A DNA stretch of 17,061 nucleotides from Paraktedonobacter sp035294465 (GTDB lineage: Bacteria > Chloroflexota > Ktedonobacteria > Ktedonobacterales > Ktedonobacteraceae), in contig DATGKW010000252.1 in NCBI GenBank assembly GCA_035294465.1, positions 1-17,061 of the forward strand. The letters run 5' to 3'. Made by a program: the position numbers and the translations under genes. Positions within the stretch are counted from its first letter, which is position 1. Each line of letters starts with the position of its first letter. The notes beneath the pieces are model-generated. The model was not told the DNA's origin, searched no databases, and saw only the letters and a program-made list of their open reading frames with translations. This document shows, piece by piece, positions 7,989 to 14,889 of this stretch.

Positions 7989-8729
7989 CTATCGTGGATT
8001 CGTCATTTGAGAATGCAGGGCCGCTGGCGGCGGCGGGGGGGGAGAAGCAGGCCCGACAATTTGCCCATCAGCGATGGTGATAAGCCGTGATGCGCGCCCG
8101 GCAATATCTCTGTCATGGGTTACAAGCACAATCGTCTGCCCCTGCGCATGATATTTCTCAAAGAGCTTGAGTACCTCTTCGCCTGTCTGGGAATCGAGAT
8201 TCCCGGTTGGTTCATCGGCCAGCAGAAGTGATGGGGTGTTGATGAGCGCGCGCGCAATGGCCACCCGCTGCTGCTGCCCGCCGGAAAGCTCTGCTGGCAG
8301 GCGCTGCTCCAGATGGGCAATACCGAGATCTGCAAGTAACTGTTGCGCGTGCTCGCGTACTTGTTGGCGAGAACGGGTTACTAAGGAACCGGGTAACATC
8401 ACATTTTGCAAGACGGTAAGGTTGCCAAGCAAGTTAAATGACTGAAAGACAATGCCTATTTCTCTCCGGCGAAACTTTGCCCGTTGCGTCTCTCCCATGT
8501 CGGCCAGGTTTTTGCCATTGACCAGGATGGTTCCTTGAGAGGGTACATCAATGCCGGCGAGCAGGTGAAGGAGGGTCGATTTGCCACTGCCCGATCTTCC
8601 GATAAGAGAGACGAACTCACCTCTGGCAATTGACAGTGAGATATTTCGCAGAGCAGGAGGAGTAATCCCTCGCTGCTGATAGCGTTTCTCGACATTCTCT
8701 ACGACAACGATCTCGTTTCTGCTCTCCAT
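7989..8729 (-). CDS. ABC transporter ATP-binding protein (MacB/LolD type)
   Basis: This cytoplasmic ATPase partners the permease directly downstream. With the start at 8729 (246 residues) the Walker A is GRSGSGKST (44-52), the Q-loop is VFQSFN (Gln 96), the signature is LSGGQQQR (148-155), the Walker B is LLLADEPTGNLDS (168-180) and the H-loop is VTHD (His 205). The 'DEPTGNLDS' and 'NLLGNLTVLQNV' wording is characteristic of the MacB/LolD/FtsE branch. The ATG at 8729 has AAAAGGA upstream at good spacing, while the ATG at 8747 has only a weak, too-close purine run; either is possible. After the last core strand there is a short tail with six consecutive prolines, encoded by a run of eight G on the + strand (8035-8042). 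The gene lies 113 nt downstream of the STAND regulator. Confidence 0.93.
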   Translation of the reverse strand: MESRNEIVVVENVEKRYQQRGITPPALRNISLSIARGEFVSLIGRSGSGKSTLLHLLAGIDVPSQGTILVNGKNLADMGETQRAKFRRREIGIVFQSFNLLGNLTVLQNVMLPGSLVTRSRQQVREHAQQLLADLGIAHLEQRLPAELSGGQQQRVAIARALINTPSLLLADEPTGNLDSQTGEEVLKLFEKYHAQGQTIVLVTHDRDIAGRASRLITIADGQIVGPASPPPPPPAALHSQMTNPR

Positions 8730-8773
8730 GATGGCCGTCCTTTTCATTCTTCATAAGGAAGAGTGTAGATAAC

Positions 8774-8810
8774 AAAACTCACAGTCGCACTATGATTGCT
8801 TATGAGTTTT
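8774..8810. repeat. Inverted repeat between regulator and ATPase genes
   Basis: AAAACTCA (8774-8781) and TGAGTTTT (8803-8810) are exact reverse complements separated by 21 nt. The pair lies in the 113-nt gap between the regulator stop and the ATPase start. It could be an operator, a site of mRNA processing or a weak stem; the arms are AT-rich, so it is a poor terminator candidate. Confidence 0.35.
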
Positions 8811-8816
8811 CTACCG

Positions 8817-8835
8817 CCTGTCCTGAGCGGAGTCG
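8817..8835. repeat. Fragment of a widespread intergenic repeat (TGTCCTGAGCGGAGTCG type)
   Basis: The sequence CCTGTCCTGAGCGGAGTCG matches the start of a short repeat family (TGTCCTGAGC followed by GGAGTCGAAGG) that I recall scattered between genes in many bacterial genomes, including Chloroflexota. It is also the source of spurious 'CPERSRR' peptides. Only one truncated copy is seen here, and the match breaks down after GGAGTCG. Confidence 0.4.
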
Positions 8836-8842
8836 CGTGCCC

Positions 8843-10810
8843 TTAAGTATGGACAACTTTTACCTGTTTCTCCTCTTCTACCAGATTTCTAAGAGTAAGA
8901 ATGTGCTGAGAGAATTCCTCCACTTGCGCATGTTGCGGGCATTTGTAGTACAAAGTTATAACGCCTTCGAGCAGGGAAACTATTTCATGTTGATGAGCGG
9001 ACTGATTTTGTTCCCAGATGCCTGCCGCTCGTTGAAACGAGGCTTCAGCCTCTTCTCGCCTGTTCTGAATTGAATAGAGCCAGCTAAGGGTCAGTAAAGG
9101 CTCGATTAGCGAGTAATGAGTCTGGCAGAAAGCCTGTTCCTGGAGCGAGATGGCCCGTAGGGCAAATGCTTCTGTTTCTTGTATATTTCCCTGTTGAGCA
9201 TAGACAAAAGCAAGATTGCTCAAAATGTGCGCAACGTTTGGATGCGCTGGCCCAGGAGTTTGCTCTGCTAGGGCGAGAGCTTGTTGTAAAAGTATGCCCG
9301 CCTCGGCAAATTGTGCGCGCCTGAGAAAAGACCGCGCCAGTTTGAGCTGGAGAGAGAGATAAGCGGGTGAGGCTGTCTCATTCCATTGCTTATACTGAGC
9401 AGTCACATACAGAGCGTGAGGATAAGTTTGCTCGTACCAGCATCTATCTTCTTCGGTGGTCTGATGAGCAGGCAAAACCTGATCGATCACATGGAGCAGG
9501 TAGGTATTGACGGCTCGCGAGCAATCGCTGCTCTGGCATGCCTGGAGAATAGTGCGGACCAGGTGATGGATAGTAAACGTGCGACTCTGGGCATGCCGCT
9601 GGATCAGCGCGTGTGAAAGCAAGTCCATCAGGACGGCATCAAATTGTAAGGGGTCAATTGCCACGTTCTGTTGCTGTTCGTCGGCGTGGGAGAGCAGGGC
9701 TTGCATGAGCCTGGCAGGAATCGCGTCAGGCGCCAGGAAGCAGCAGCGGATCAAAAGGGAGGCCGCAACCTTATTTTTCTGGCGTAGATGTTCGACGGAC
9801 AGGGTAAACGTTTCCACTACGGACAGCGGATGTTCGGCATGCGCCTGCCGCCTGTTCAGCACCTGCGCGGGGTGGGCATGGAAAAGGTGGAGGAAATCTG
9901 AAAGGCTGCTATGGGTTTCTTCAATATAAGCGCCTGCTTGATCGAGGGCCAGCGGTAATCCGCCAATGGCGGTCGCCAGCGTGCGGGCGATGGCCAGATC
10001 TTCGGATGAGAGACTTTCCAGGGGCGAATGAGAAGTCAGCAACCCTGCGCGCCGCAGGAGAAGATGAACGCTCTCTTCCAGCGTGAGAGGTTCCAATTCG
10101 ACACACGAAGCCAGCGTGCCCAGCGTTGAAAGGCGCGTGGTAAAGAGATACGCCCCGTTGTGGGCAATGGGCAAAAACTGCTTCGTAAGTTCGATATTCT
10201 CAACATTGTCCACAATGAGGAGCCAGTTATGATGCTGATTGAGCCAATGAGCAATGGCGGCCACAATCTGCGCGTGATCTTGTTGATCTCCTTTGAAAAG
10301 TTGCAACGTGTGCGCGATAACCATAAGGCTATTGCTCATGGTTTCGGCGGTCGAGGCGTTGATCCAGAGGATAGCGGCGTGTTTCAGAGAATAGCGATAG
10401 GCGTATTCGATAGCAACCTGCGTCTTGCCTATTCCCCCCAGGCCGCAAAGGACGCAGGACGACGTAAGGCATGCCTGGTTTTTTTGGATGAAGACCTCGT
10501 GTAGCCAGAGCAAAAGCTCTTCGCGACCCGTAAAGCAAGGATTACGCTGATAAGGGATAGACCAGTACAGGGGGAAGTCCATCAGGCTCGCATCGAGCAG
10601 CCGTCGTGTTTGTGATTCATCAAGGTGGAGATGCATAGCAACCTCAAGCACCATATTGCGTGTATTGGGGAGGTAATCGCCGCGTTCCCAGGCCCAGATG
10701 GTATTATAATGGACTCCCAGGCGATCAGCGAGTTGCCGTTGCGTCACTTTTTGTTGCTTGCGATATGCTTTGAGCGTTTCACCAAAAGATGCAAAGTACT
10801 GATTTGTCAT
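8843..10810 (-). CDS. STAND-type regulator: XRE helix-turn-helix, NB-ARC-like NTPase, TPR repeats
   Basis: This cytoplasmic regulator of about 655 residues has three parts. An XRE/Cro-like helix-turn-helix (about 8-62) has VTQRQLADRLGVHYNTIWAW, where GVHYNTIWAWERG forms the recognition region. An NB-ARC-type NTPase follows the linker NPCFTGREELL: the P-loop is GLGGIGKT (123-130), the Walker B is LLIVDNV (197-203), YLFTTR (221-226) sits at the sensor position, and GLPLALDQAGAYIEE carries the GLPL motif. The C-terminal third (from about 480) has several TPR-like helical pairs, for example AEAGILLQQALALAEQ and HPNVAHILSNLAFVYAQQGN. STAND proteins of this plan usually stay inactive with ADP and oligomerise when the TPR part senses a ligand. 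The ATG at 10810 is the first ATG; upstream TTG codons have no better ribosome binding site. It is the first gene of the - strand unit with the ABC exporter, so it is likely to regulate it. Confidence 0.9.
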   Translation of the reverse strand: MTNQYFASFGETLKAYRKQQKVTQRQLADRLGVHYNTIWAWERGDYLPNTRNMVLEVAMHLHLDESQTRRLLDASLMDFPLYWSIPYQRNPCFTGREELLLWLHEVFIQKNQACLTSSCVLCGLGGIGKTQVAIEYAYRYSLKHAAILWINASTAETMSNSLMVIAHTLQLFKGDQQDHAQIVAAIAHWLNQHHNWLLIVDNVENIELTKQFLPIAHNGAYLFTTRLSTLGTLASCVELEPLTLEESVHLLLRRAGLLTSHSPLESLSSEDLAIARTLATAIGGLPLALDQAGAYIEETHSSLSDFLHLFHAHPAQVLNRRQAHAEHPLSVVETFTLSVEHLRQKNKVAASLLIRCCFLAPDAIPARLMQALLSHADEQQQNVAIDPLQFDAVLMDLLSHALIQRHAQSRTFTIHHLVRTILQACQSSDCSRAVNTYLLHVIDQVLPAHQTTEEDRCWYEQTYPHALYVTAQYKQWNETASPAYLSLQLKLARSFLRRAQFAEAGILLQQALALAEQTPGPAHPNVAHILSNLAFVYAQQGNIQETEAFALRAISLQEQAFCQTHYSLIEPLLTLSWLYSIQNRREEAEASFQRAAGIWEQNQSAHQHEIVSLLEGVITLYYKCPQHAQVEEFSQHILTLRNLVEEEKQVKVVHT

Positions 10811-11039
10811 CGGCAATACCAACTTTCTACCAGTTTCGCACTCCCAAAAGAAAGGAAATCCGGGCAGCAGAAGAGGTAACTAGGCATTCGTGCAGCCGGG
10901 AACTCACCAATGAGTGAATTTGCCGGAACCAAAAAGAGCAGGCAACAGAGCCCCCTTTGTTGCAGGCTCCTATAGAGCAAATGTGCGAGGCGCGGACGAA
11001 GCATCCAGGTGTGGGTATGCCAGGGAACGAGAAAATTGG

Positions 11040-11227
11040 TCACAGGAAACTATAGAACCGTCCCCATTTTTCTCGTAAGGAACAGGGTCCCTACACATAA
11101 TGCATCGATAAATCTATGTACTAGTATACACAAAGGATCCTCAAATGTAAATCATACTCGCTCGGCAGTTGGTTTGATTGGAAACAAATATATCATGAAC
11201 TCACAAATATTCATAGTTTCCCTGTGA
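11040..11227. repeat. Imperfect terminal-inverted-repeat pair around a 159-bp AT-rich segment
   Basis: TCACAGGAAACTAT (11040-11053) is matched by ATAGTTTCCCTGTGA (11213-11227) in inverted orientation, with one extra base in the right copy. The enclosed segment encodes nothing recognisable. The layout is that of a small non-autonomous element (MITE-like) or a decayed insertion, but no clean target-site duplication is seen. Confidence 0.35.
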
Positions 11228-11360
11228 TTTTTGGAACTTATACTGATAACTAGAGGCCGGATTAGTCGATAAATTCATAATCGTACTGAATAGAACAATA
11301 TGAGGGAGATGCTTTGCTAATTTTTTAAGAGCAAGGAGTGGGGTGCTGGTTCTGCTTTCC

Positions 11361-11366
11361 AGGAGG
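11361..11366 (+). promoter_or_regulatory. Strong ribosome binding site AGGAGG deciding a TTG start
   Basis: AGGAGG at 11361-11366 is followed by 8 nt and then the TTG at 11375. The first ATG in the same frame (11393) is 26 nt away, too far to use this site. The spacing therefore supports the TTG as the true start of the glycosyltransferase. Confidence 0.75.
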
Positions 11367-11374
11367 CAAAATCG

Positions 11375-12571
11375 TTGGCCCCTTTTTACTGTATGCGATT
11401 TCTCTTCTGTTCTCTTGCAAGTCATGGGTATGTCTATCCTGCAATTGGCCTTGCTCAAATCTTACAAAAGCAAGGCCACGAAGTTGCGCTGGTCACAGGC
11501 CCGGCATTTCGTGAAACAATTGCTCAAGCCGGACTGGAACGCATTCCCTGTGGAGAATGGGATGACCAGAGTTTTCAGGTAGCACAGTGGGCGCATCCTA
11601 TCGCGGGAGCCATACAGATTAAGCATATCAAGTATGCTGCCGAGCGCTTTGCCCCTGATGTGCTGGTAGGTCATCCTCTTACCCTGGGGCCGCTGGTGGC
11701 GGCTGAGCTGTTCTCTCTGCCGGTAGCCATTCTCGGTTTCGCGACGTACCTCTGGCCTTTCTCCGGTGATCTGGCGGAGTCCGGCTCGGCAGGGGCCGGG
11801 CGTCGTATCTGGCGTCATCAAGATATGATGCAGTACTACAATCAGCTTCGCGCGCAATCGAGATTACCGGTCATTGACGATCCCCAACCCGCAACATCCC
11901 CATTCTTAGGCGATCTCTTTCTCCTACAGAATGTTCCTGAATTTCTGCAAGGCCGCGCTGAGGAACTTCCCGACAGAGTTCGTCTCGTCGGTTCCTGCCT
12001 CTGGGATCCTCCTCAATGCGATCCAGAATTAGAGGAATGGCTGGCTGAAGCTCTTGCCTCTGGCGAGCCGATTCTCTATGTCCAGCATGGGTCCGCTTTC
12101 AAATATCCCAGTTTCTTGCCTGCTTTGATCCATGCAGTCAAAGGGTGGCCAATCAGAGTTGCCGTCTCGGTTGGCCGAATGAGAAGCAAAGCTCCGCCTG
12201 CTCCGAGCAATTTCTTTATACGCGACCATGTTTCGCAGGGCTTTGTGCTGCGGCACGCCCAGGCCGTCGTGTCGAGCGGAAATACCACAGTTGTCCTCGG
12301 AGCAGTTACGCACGGGCTTCCGAGCCTCCTGATGCCCACAGGTGGCGAGCAGTTCGATCTCGCCGAGCTATGCCAGCAAGCAGGCGTGGCCCTTTGCCTA
12401 TCGCCTGATGAGGTTCTTTCGTATACAGTAAGGGAAGCTCTGCAAAAAGTGCTCGCAGATTCTCACCTGGCCCAGGCGTCCAGGTCTCTTCAAGCTGCCT
12501 TTCAGCGCTACGGCGGGGCCGAAAGAGCTGCCGAACTGTTAAGCGCGACCTTCAGCAAGGTCGCAGGATAA
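11375..12571 (+). CDS. GT-B glycosyltransferase (UGT/MGT-like)
   Basis: This cytoplasmic, nucleotide-sugar-dependent glycosyltransferase of 398 residues has the two-domain GT-B plan of the family that decorates macrolides, sterols and carotenoids. The N-terminal acceptor domain opens with RFLFCSLASHGYVYPAIGLAQ-type sequence (8-28), where the SxGHxxP-like element reads SLASHGYVYP. It continues with APDVLVGHPLTLGPLVAAE (93-111). The C-terminal donor domain starts near 205 and carries ILYVQHGS (233-240) and the nucleotide-sugar segment SGNTTVVLGAVTHGLP (301-316) followed by PTGGEQFDLA. The usual HGG before the donor motif is VSSGN here, so the His normally at this place is absent. The TTG start is supported by AGGAGG at 8-nt spacing. 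The gene faces the M50 protease gene with 13 nt between stops. The acceptor is unknown; a terpenoid made by the neighbouring operon is an attractive guess only. Confidence 0.87.
   Translation: MAPFYCMRFLFCSLASHGYVYPAIGLAQILQKQGHEVALVTGPAFRETIAQAGLERIPCGEWDDQSFQVAQWAHPIAGAIQIKHIKYAAERFAPDVLVGHPLTLGPLVAAELFSLPVAILGFATYLWPFSGDLAESGSAGAGRRIWRHQDMMQYYNQLRAQSRLPVIDDPQPATSPFLGDLFLLQNVPEFLQGRAEELPDRVRLVGSCLWDPPQCDPELEEWLAEALASGEPILYVQHGSAFKYPSFLPALIHAVKGWPIRVAVSVGRMRSKAPPAPSNFFIRDHVSQGFVLRHAQAVVSSGNTTVVLGAVTHGLPSLLMPTGGEQFDLAELCQQAGVALCLSPDEVLSYTVREALQKVLADSHLAQASRSLQAAFQRYGGAERAAELLSATFSKVAG
12545..12564. terminator. Hairpin at convergent gene ends (weak terminator candidate)
   Basis: GCGACCTT, loop CAGC, AAGGTCGC forms a perfect 8-bp stem across the last codons of the glycosyltransferase gene, just before the facing stop codon of the M50 protease gene. 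No T run follows on either strand, so it may slow or process transcripts rather than act as a standard intrinsic terminator. Confidence 0.35.
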
Positions 12572-12584
12572 CGCCGATGCGTTT

Positions 12585-13973
12585 CTACGAAATCCGTTCG
12601 AGCCGTGTTTTCCTCGGCATGTAGCCCTGATCGGGACAGTCGGAGCGCATGGGGGTGAGGCACGAGGAGGACACGGATCCAGGCTGTATGTAGCTTGCTT
12701 CCGCGTCTGGCTCAGATCGATCCTCCTCTGCCTGCTCTTCCGACTGCTTGATAATGAGAGGAGCGAGCGCACGCAAGACCTTTGAGCAGATGGGCAGGCA
12801 GAGCATCGCAAGCTGTACGGTAACGATGAGGAGCATGGCCGTCGTGTATACTAAGTTCTGCGTGTCTGCGAGGATCTGGGGAGAGGAGCGCAGGTGGAGA
12901 TCATTTCCTATATGCATGAGAAGAGATGGGTAATCCCGTAAAGAACTCACAAAAAATGGCCCGAAAAAGAGCACAAAACCCACCCACATGGCAGTTCTTA
13001 GCAAACCATAGATCCCGATAATCATCCTGGTGAATGGGGACCACGCGAGCGGCTCTCGCGGCTTTCTGCGTATGGCAAGGTAACACTGCTTGAGCAGCCG
13101 GCCAGGCTGTTTAGAAAGATTGGAGATATTGAGCGCGTCCGTTACGATCCAGTACCCGTCAAATTTCAGTAAGGGATTGAAAGAAACAAAGCAGCTCGCG
13201 GCAACCGAGAGAAAAGCGATTTGAAAGAGTGAGATACGCGTCAGGAGATAGATCAGGAGATAGATTACTCCGACCCAGAGTTGCAGATAAATGCCACCAA
13301 TATCGACCCTGATCCTCTTCCAGCGACTGAGCTGCCAGGATGAACTGACGTTACTGTAAAAGACGGGGAAAAACAGGTAGATGGCAAAACCAATCTCGCT
13401 TGGCCTGACCTTCCCGCGCGCGCAGGCGCTGGCATGCCCAAACTCGTGAAAAGCCAGAGAAAGCAGAAACAGAAGATAGGTTAAAACGGCAGTGGCCAGC
13501 CCCGGCGTAGAAAGGTCACGCAGCAGGCCATGTTCAAACGCATAGGCGGAGAGAATGCAGGCACTGCTCAGCCCAAGCACAACGATAGCCGGATGGAAGA
13601 CGAAAGTTAACCTGGAGGCAACGGGCGCAACCCAGTTGGCCGGTAACAGCCGGAACTTGAGCCAGAAATTTTTAGGGCCTCGCCTATCGCTATCGATCTT
13701 CTGAATTTTATTCATCACGTGGCAATAGGCTCGCTCAACGTCGCCAGGCGTTAACGTGATGTGCTGTTCATCCTGCATCGCTTGCGCAATATCGGCATAC
13801 GAATAGCCTTCGCGCACCCTTTTCAGCAAATCATACACACTGGCAGAGATCTGGAGATATTTCTCATTGTGGCTGACAACGATATAACGCGGAGTGCTCT
13901 GCGAGTGATCGACAACGATGCGCTCAATGATGTCTGGCTGGCCGATGCCGGGGAAGGTTTCCACCTGGCTCAT
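12585..13973 (-). CDS. Membrane M50-family zinc metalloprotease with PqqD-like N-terminal domain
   Basis: This is a polytopic membrane protein of 462 residues. The N-terminal 95 residues (RYIVVSHNEKYLQIS...GYSYADIAQAM...LTPGDVERAY) have the pattern of PqqD-like, winged-helix peptide-binding domains found in RiPP and 'peptide zinc metalloprotease' proteins. The membrane part holds the zinc-ligand motif HEFGH (176-180) within a helix and the later motif NPLLKFDGYW (266-275), whose Asp is the third ligand in site-2-type proteases. About seven further hydrophobic segments run to near 430, and a short acidic cytoplasmic tail with 'EEQAEEDRSEPDAE' follows. The start is firm: GGAGG (13980-13984) lies 6 nt before the ATG. 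That ATG overlaps the stop of the upstream CPBP gene (ATGA), so the two proteases are translationally coupled. The substrate is not known; no precursor peptide gene was found nearby. Confidence 0.85.
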   Translation of the reverse strand: MSQVETFPGIGQPDIIERIVVDHSQSTPRYIVVSHNEKYLQISASVYDLLKRVREGYSYADIAQAMQDEQHITLTPGDVERAYCHVMNKIQKIDSDRRGPKNFWLKFRLLPANWVAPVASRLTFVFHPAIVVLGLSSACILSAYAFEHGLLRDLSTPGLATAVLTYLLFLLSLAFHEFGHASACARGKVRPSEIGFAIYLFFPVFYSNVSSSWQLSRWKRIRVDIGGIYLQLWVGVIYLLIYLLTRISLFQIAFLSVAASCFVSFNPLLKFDGYWIVTDALNISNLSKQPGRLLKQCYLAIRRKPREPLAWSPFTRMIIGIYGLLRTAMWVGFVLFFGPFFVSSLRDYPSLLMHIGNDLHLRSSPQILADTQNLVYTTAMLLIVTVQLAMLCLPICSKVLRALAPLIIKQSEEQAEEDRSEPDAEASYIQPGSVSSSCLTPMRSDCPDQGYMPRKTRLERIS

Positions 13974-14776
13974 ATTGTTCCTCCGTGTTGCGAAGCCATC
14001 GCCGCTTCTGGTTTCTCGCTCACCTGGGTCTGCAGCTTTGACTGGCTGAGAACAACCACAAAGAACAAGAGATCAATAAAAATAACCGTGACTTGATAAA
14101 GCAGGGCGACGTTATCCGCTACGGTACTGGCGCTTATCAGCAGCGCCCCCGTCAGCATATTCACAGCAGCATGCGTGAGGAACGGAGGGAAAAGACTTCC
14201 TGACTTGATCCGCAGAGCGCAGAAAGCCAGGCCATCCGCCATGAACACAACCAGCCACAGCCAACCGGCGGAGAAATAATTCACCATGTGCAAAATGCCA
14301 AAGAGCAAAGAAGAGGCAAAAGCCGCTACCAGAACACTACTCAGTGCCGTCTTCTTGCGCGAGGGCAATTGCTCGATTGAACTGAAGAGAAGTCCCCTGA
14401 AGTGCAGCTCCTCGGCGGGCGCGGTCAGCAGGAAGAAAGAAAGCGCCTGTGGCAGCAGGATGAACCAGCTTGTTTGAATGGCTACAATAGGGACGAGCAT
14501 CACCCAGGCCGCCGTTTTTAAGACCATATAGAGCACACACCAGATACTATCTGACCAGGAGCATTTGGGAAGGATGCCAAAATCAATCGTTGAGTGCTTG
14601 CGATACGTCAGATACATCAGGAAGAGAGCGCCGGCTATCTCGCCAAGATAAATCAGGGCCGAGAGAAGTGCATAAGCGTGCAGCAAATACGCGGGCGCGG
14701 CAAAAAGGCCCGCGACCACCAGCGGGAAAAGAAAGAGCAGCAGCACATATCCCGCGTTCTTCAAAGCAATGCTCAT
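13970..14776 (-). CDS. CPBP-family intramembrane glutamic protease (Abi/CAAX type)
   Basis: This membrane protein of 268 residues has about eight hydrophobic helices. The three conserved CPBP motifs are all present: EELHFR (122-127, the EExxxR catalytic motif), LFGILH (158-163, ending in the conserved His) and HAAVN (202-206, HxxxN). In eukaryotes this family cleaves prenylated CAAX proteins (Rce1). In bacteria members act in bacteriocin immunity, peptide processing or protein display, and many are uncharacterised. GAGGG lies 8 nt before the ATG at 14776. It follows the terpene-cyclase-like gene by 113 nt and overlaps the M50 protease gene by 4 nt. The neighbourhood of a prenyl-diphosphate-making protein is suggestive given the CAAX-prenyl link of the family, but no CAAX-like substrate is visible, so this is inference only. 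Confidence 0.88.
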   Translation of the reverse strand: MSIALKNAGYVLLLFLFPLVVAGLFAAPAYLLHAYALLSALIYLGEIAGALFLMYLTYRKHSTIDFGILPKCSWSDSIWCVLYMVLKTAAWVMLVPIVAIQTSWFILLPQALSFFLLTAPAEELHFRGLLFSSIEQLPSRKKTALSSVLVAAFASSLLFGILHMVNYFSAGWLWLVVFMADGLAFCALRIKSGSLFPPFLTHAAVNMLTGALLISASTVADNVALLYQVTVIFIDLLFFVVVLSQSKLQTQVSEKPEAAMASQHGGTI

Positions 14777-14837
14777 CGAAAATTCCCTCTCCTCTCTTCG
14801 ATTGCTTGTGCTGAGTTGAGCTTGCCTGATCTGCTTT

Positions 14838-14882
14838 CCGCTCGCTTCAATCTCAGGCGACGCTCTAGATTGGGACGAGCGG
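14838..14882. other. Hairpin between terpene-cyclase-like and CPBP genes
   Basis: CCGCTCG (14838-14844) pairs with CGAGCGG (14876-14882), and inside it AATCT pairs with AGATT across a 4x4 internal loop. On the - strand it starts 7 nt past the stop codon of the terpene-cyclase-like gene. There is no T run, so it may be an mRNA-stabilising or attenuating stem that lowers expression of the two proteases relative to the first gene. Confidence 0.4.
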
Positions 14883-14889
14883 AGCCTGC

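Larger units (their letters stand above)
10811..11374. other. Non-coding, partly AT-rich divergent intergenic region
   Basis: About 560 bp separate the divergent regulator and glycosyltransferase genes, so promoters for both should lie here. No frame gives a protein with recognisable features; the longest (72-85 codons) lack ribosome binding sites. The stretch from about 11040 to 11330 is clearly richer in A+T than the flanking genes. A candidate operator-like site is TGTACTAGTATACA (11117-11130, TGTA-N6-TACA). A small hairpin, ACTCA/TGAGT, is at 10902-10915, and another, TTGCT/AGCAA around a T run, is at 11314-11334 just upstream of the glycosyltransferase ribosome binding site. A weak -35/-10 pair, TTGGTT with TATCAT 16 nt further on, lies around 11169-11196. 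None is convincing alone. Confidence 0.5.

Noticed and set aside
8792..9073. 93-codon + strand frame containing 'ACPERSR'
   Set aside because: That peptide is the known artefact of translating the TGTCCTGAGCGGAGTC repeat; the rest is antisense to the regulator's TPR region.
10807..11043. 78-codon - strand frame ahead of the regulator, starting at a GTG
   Set aside because: It overlaps the regulator start in another frame, lacks a ribosome binding site and gives a Cys/Leu-rich peptide with no known pattern.
11009..11227. 72-codon + strand frame in the intergenic region
   Set aside because: It has a GTG start without ribosome binding site, runs through the inverted-repeat segment and shows no domain.
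14777..14889. Search for a small precursor-peptide gene between the cyclase and CPBP genes
   Set aside because: The - strand of this gap has no ATG and no ribosome-binding-site/start pair other than that of the CPBP gene.
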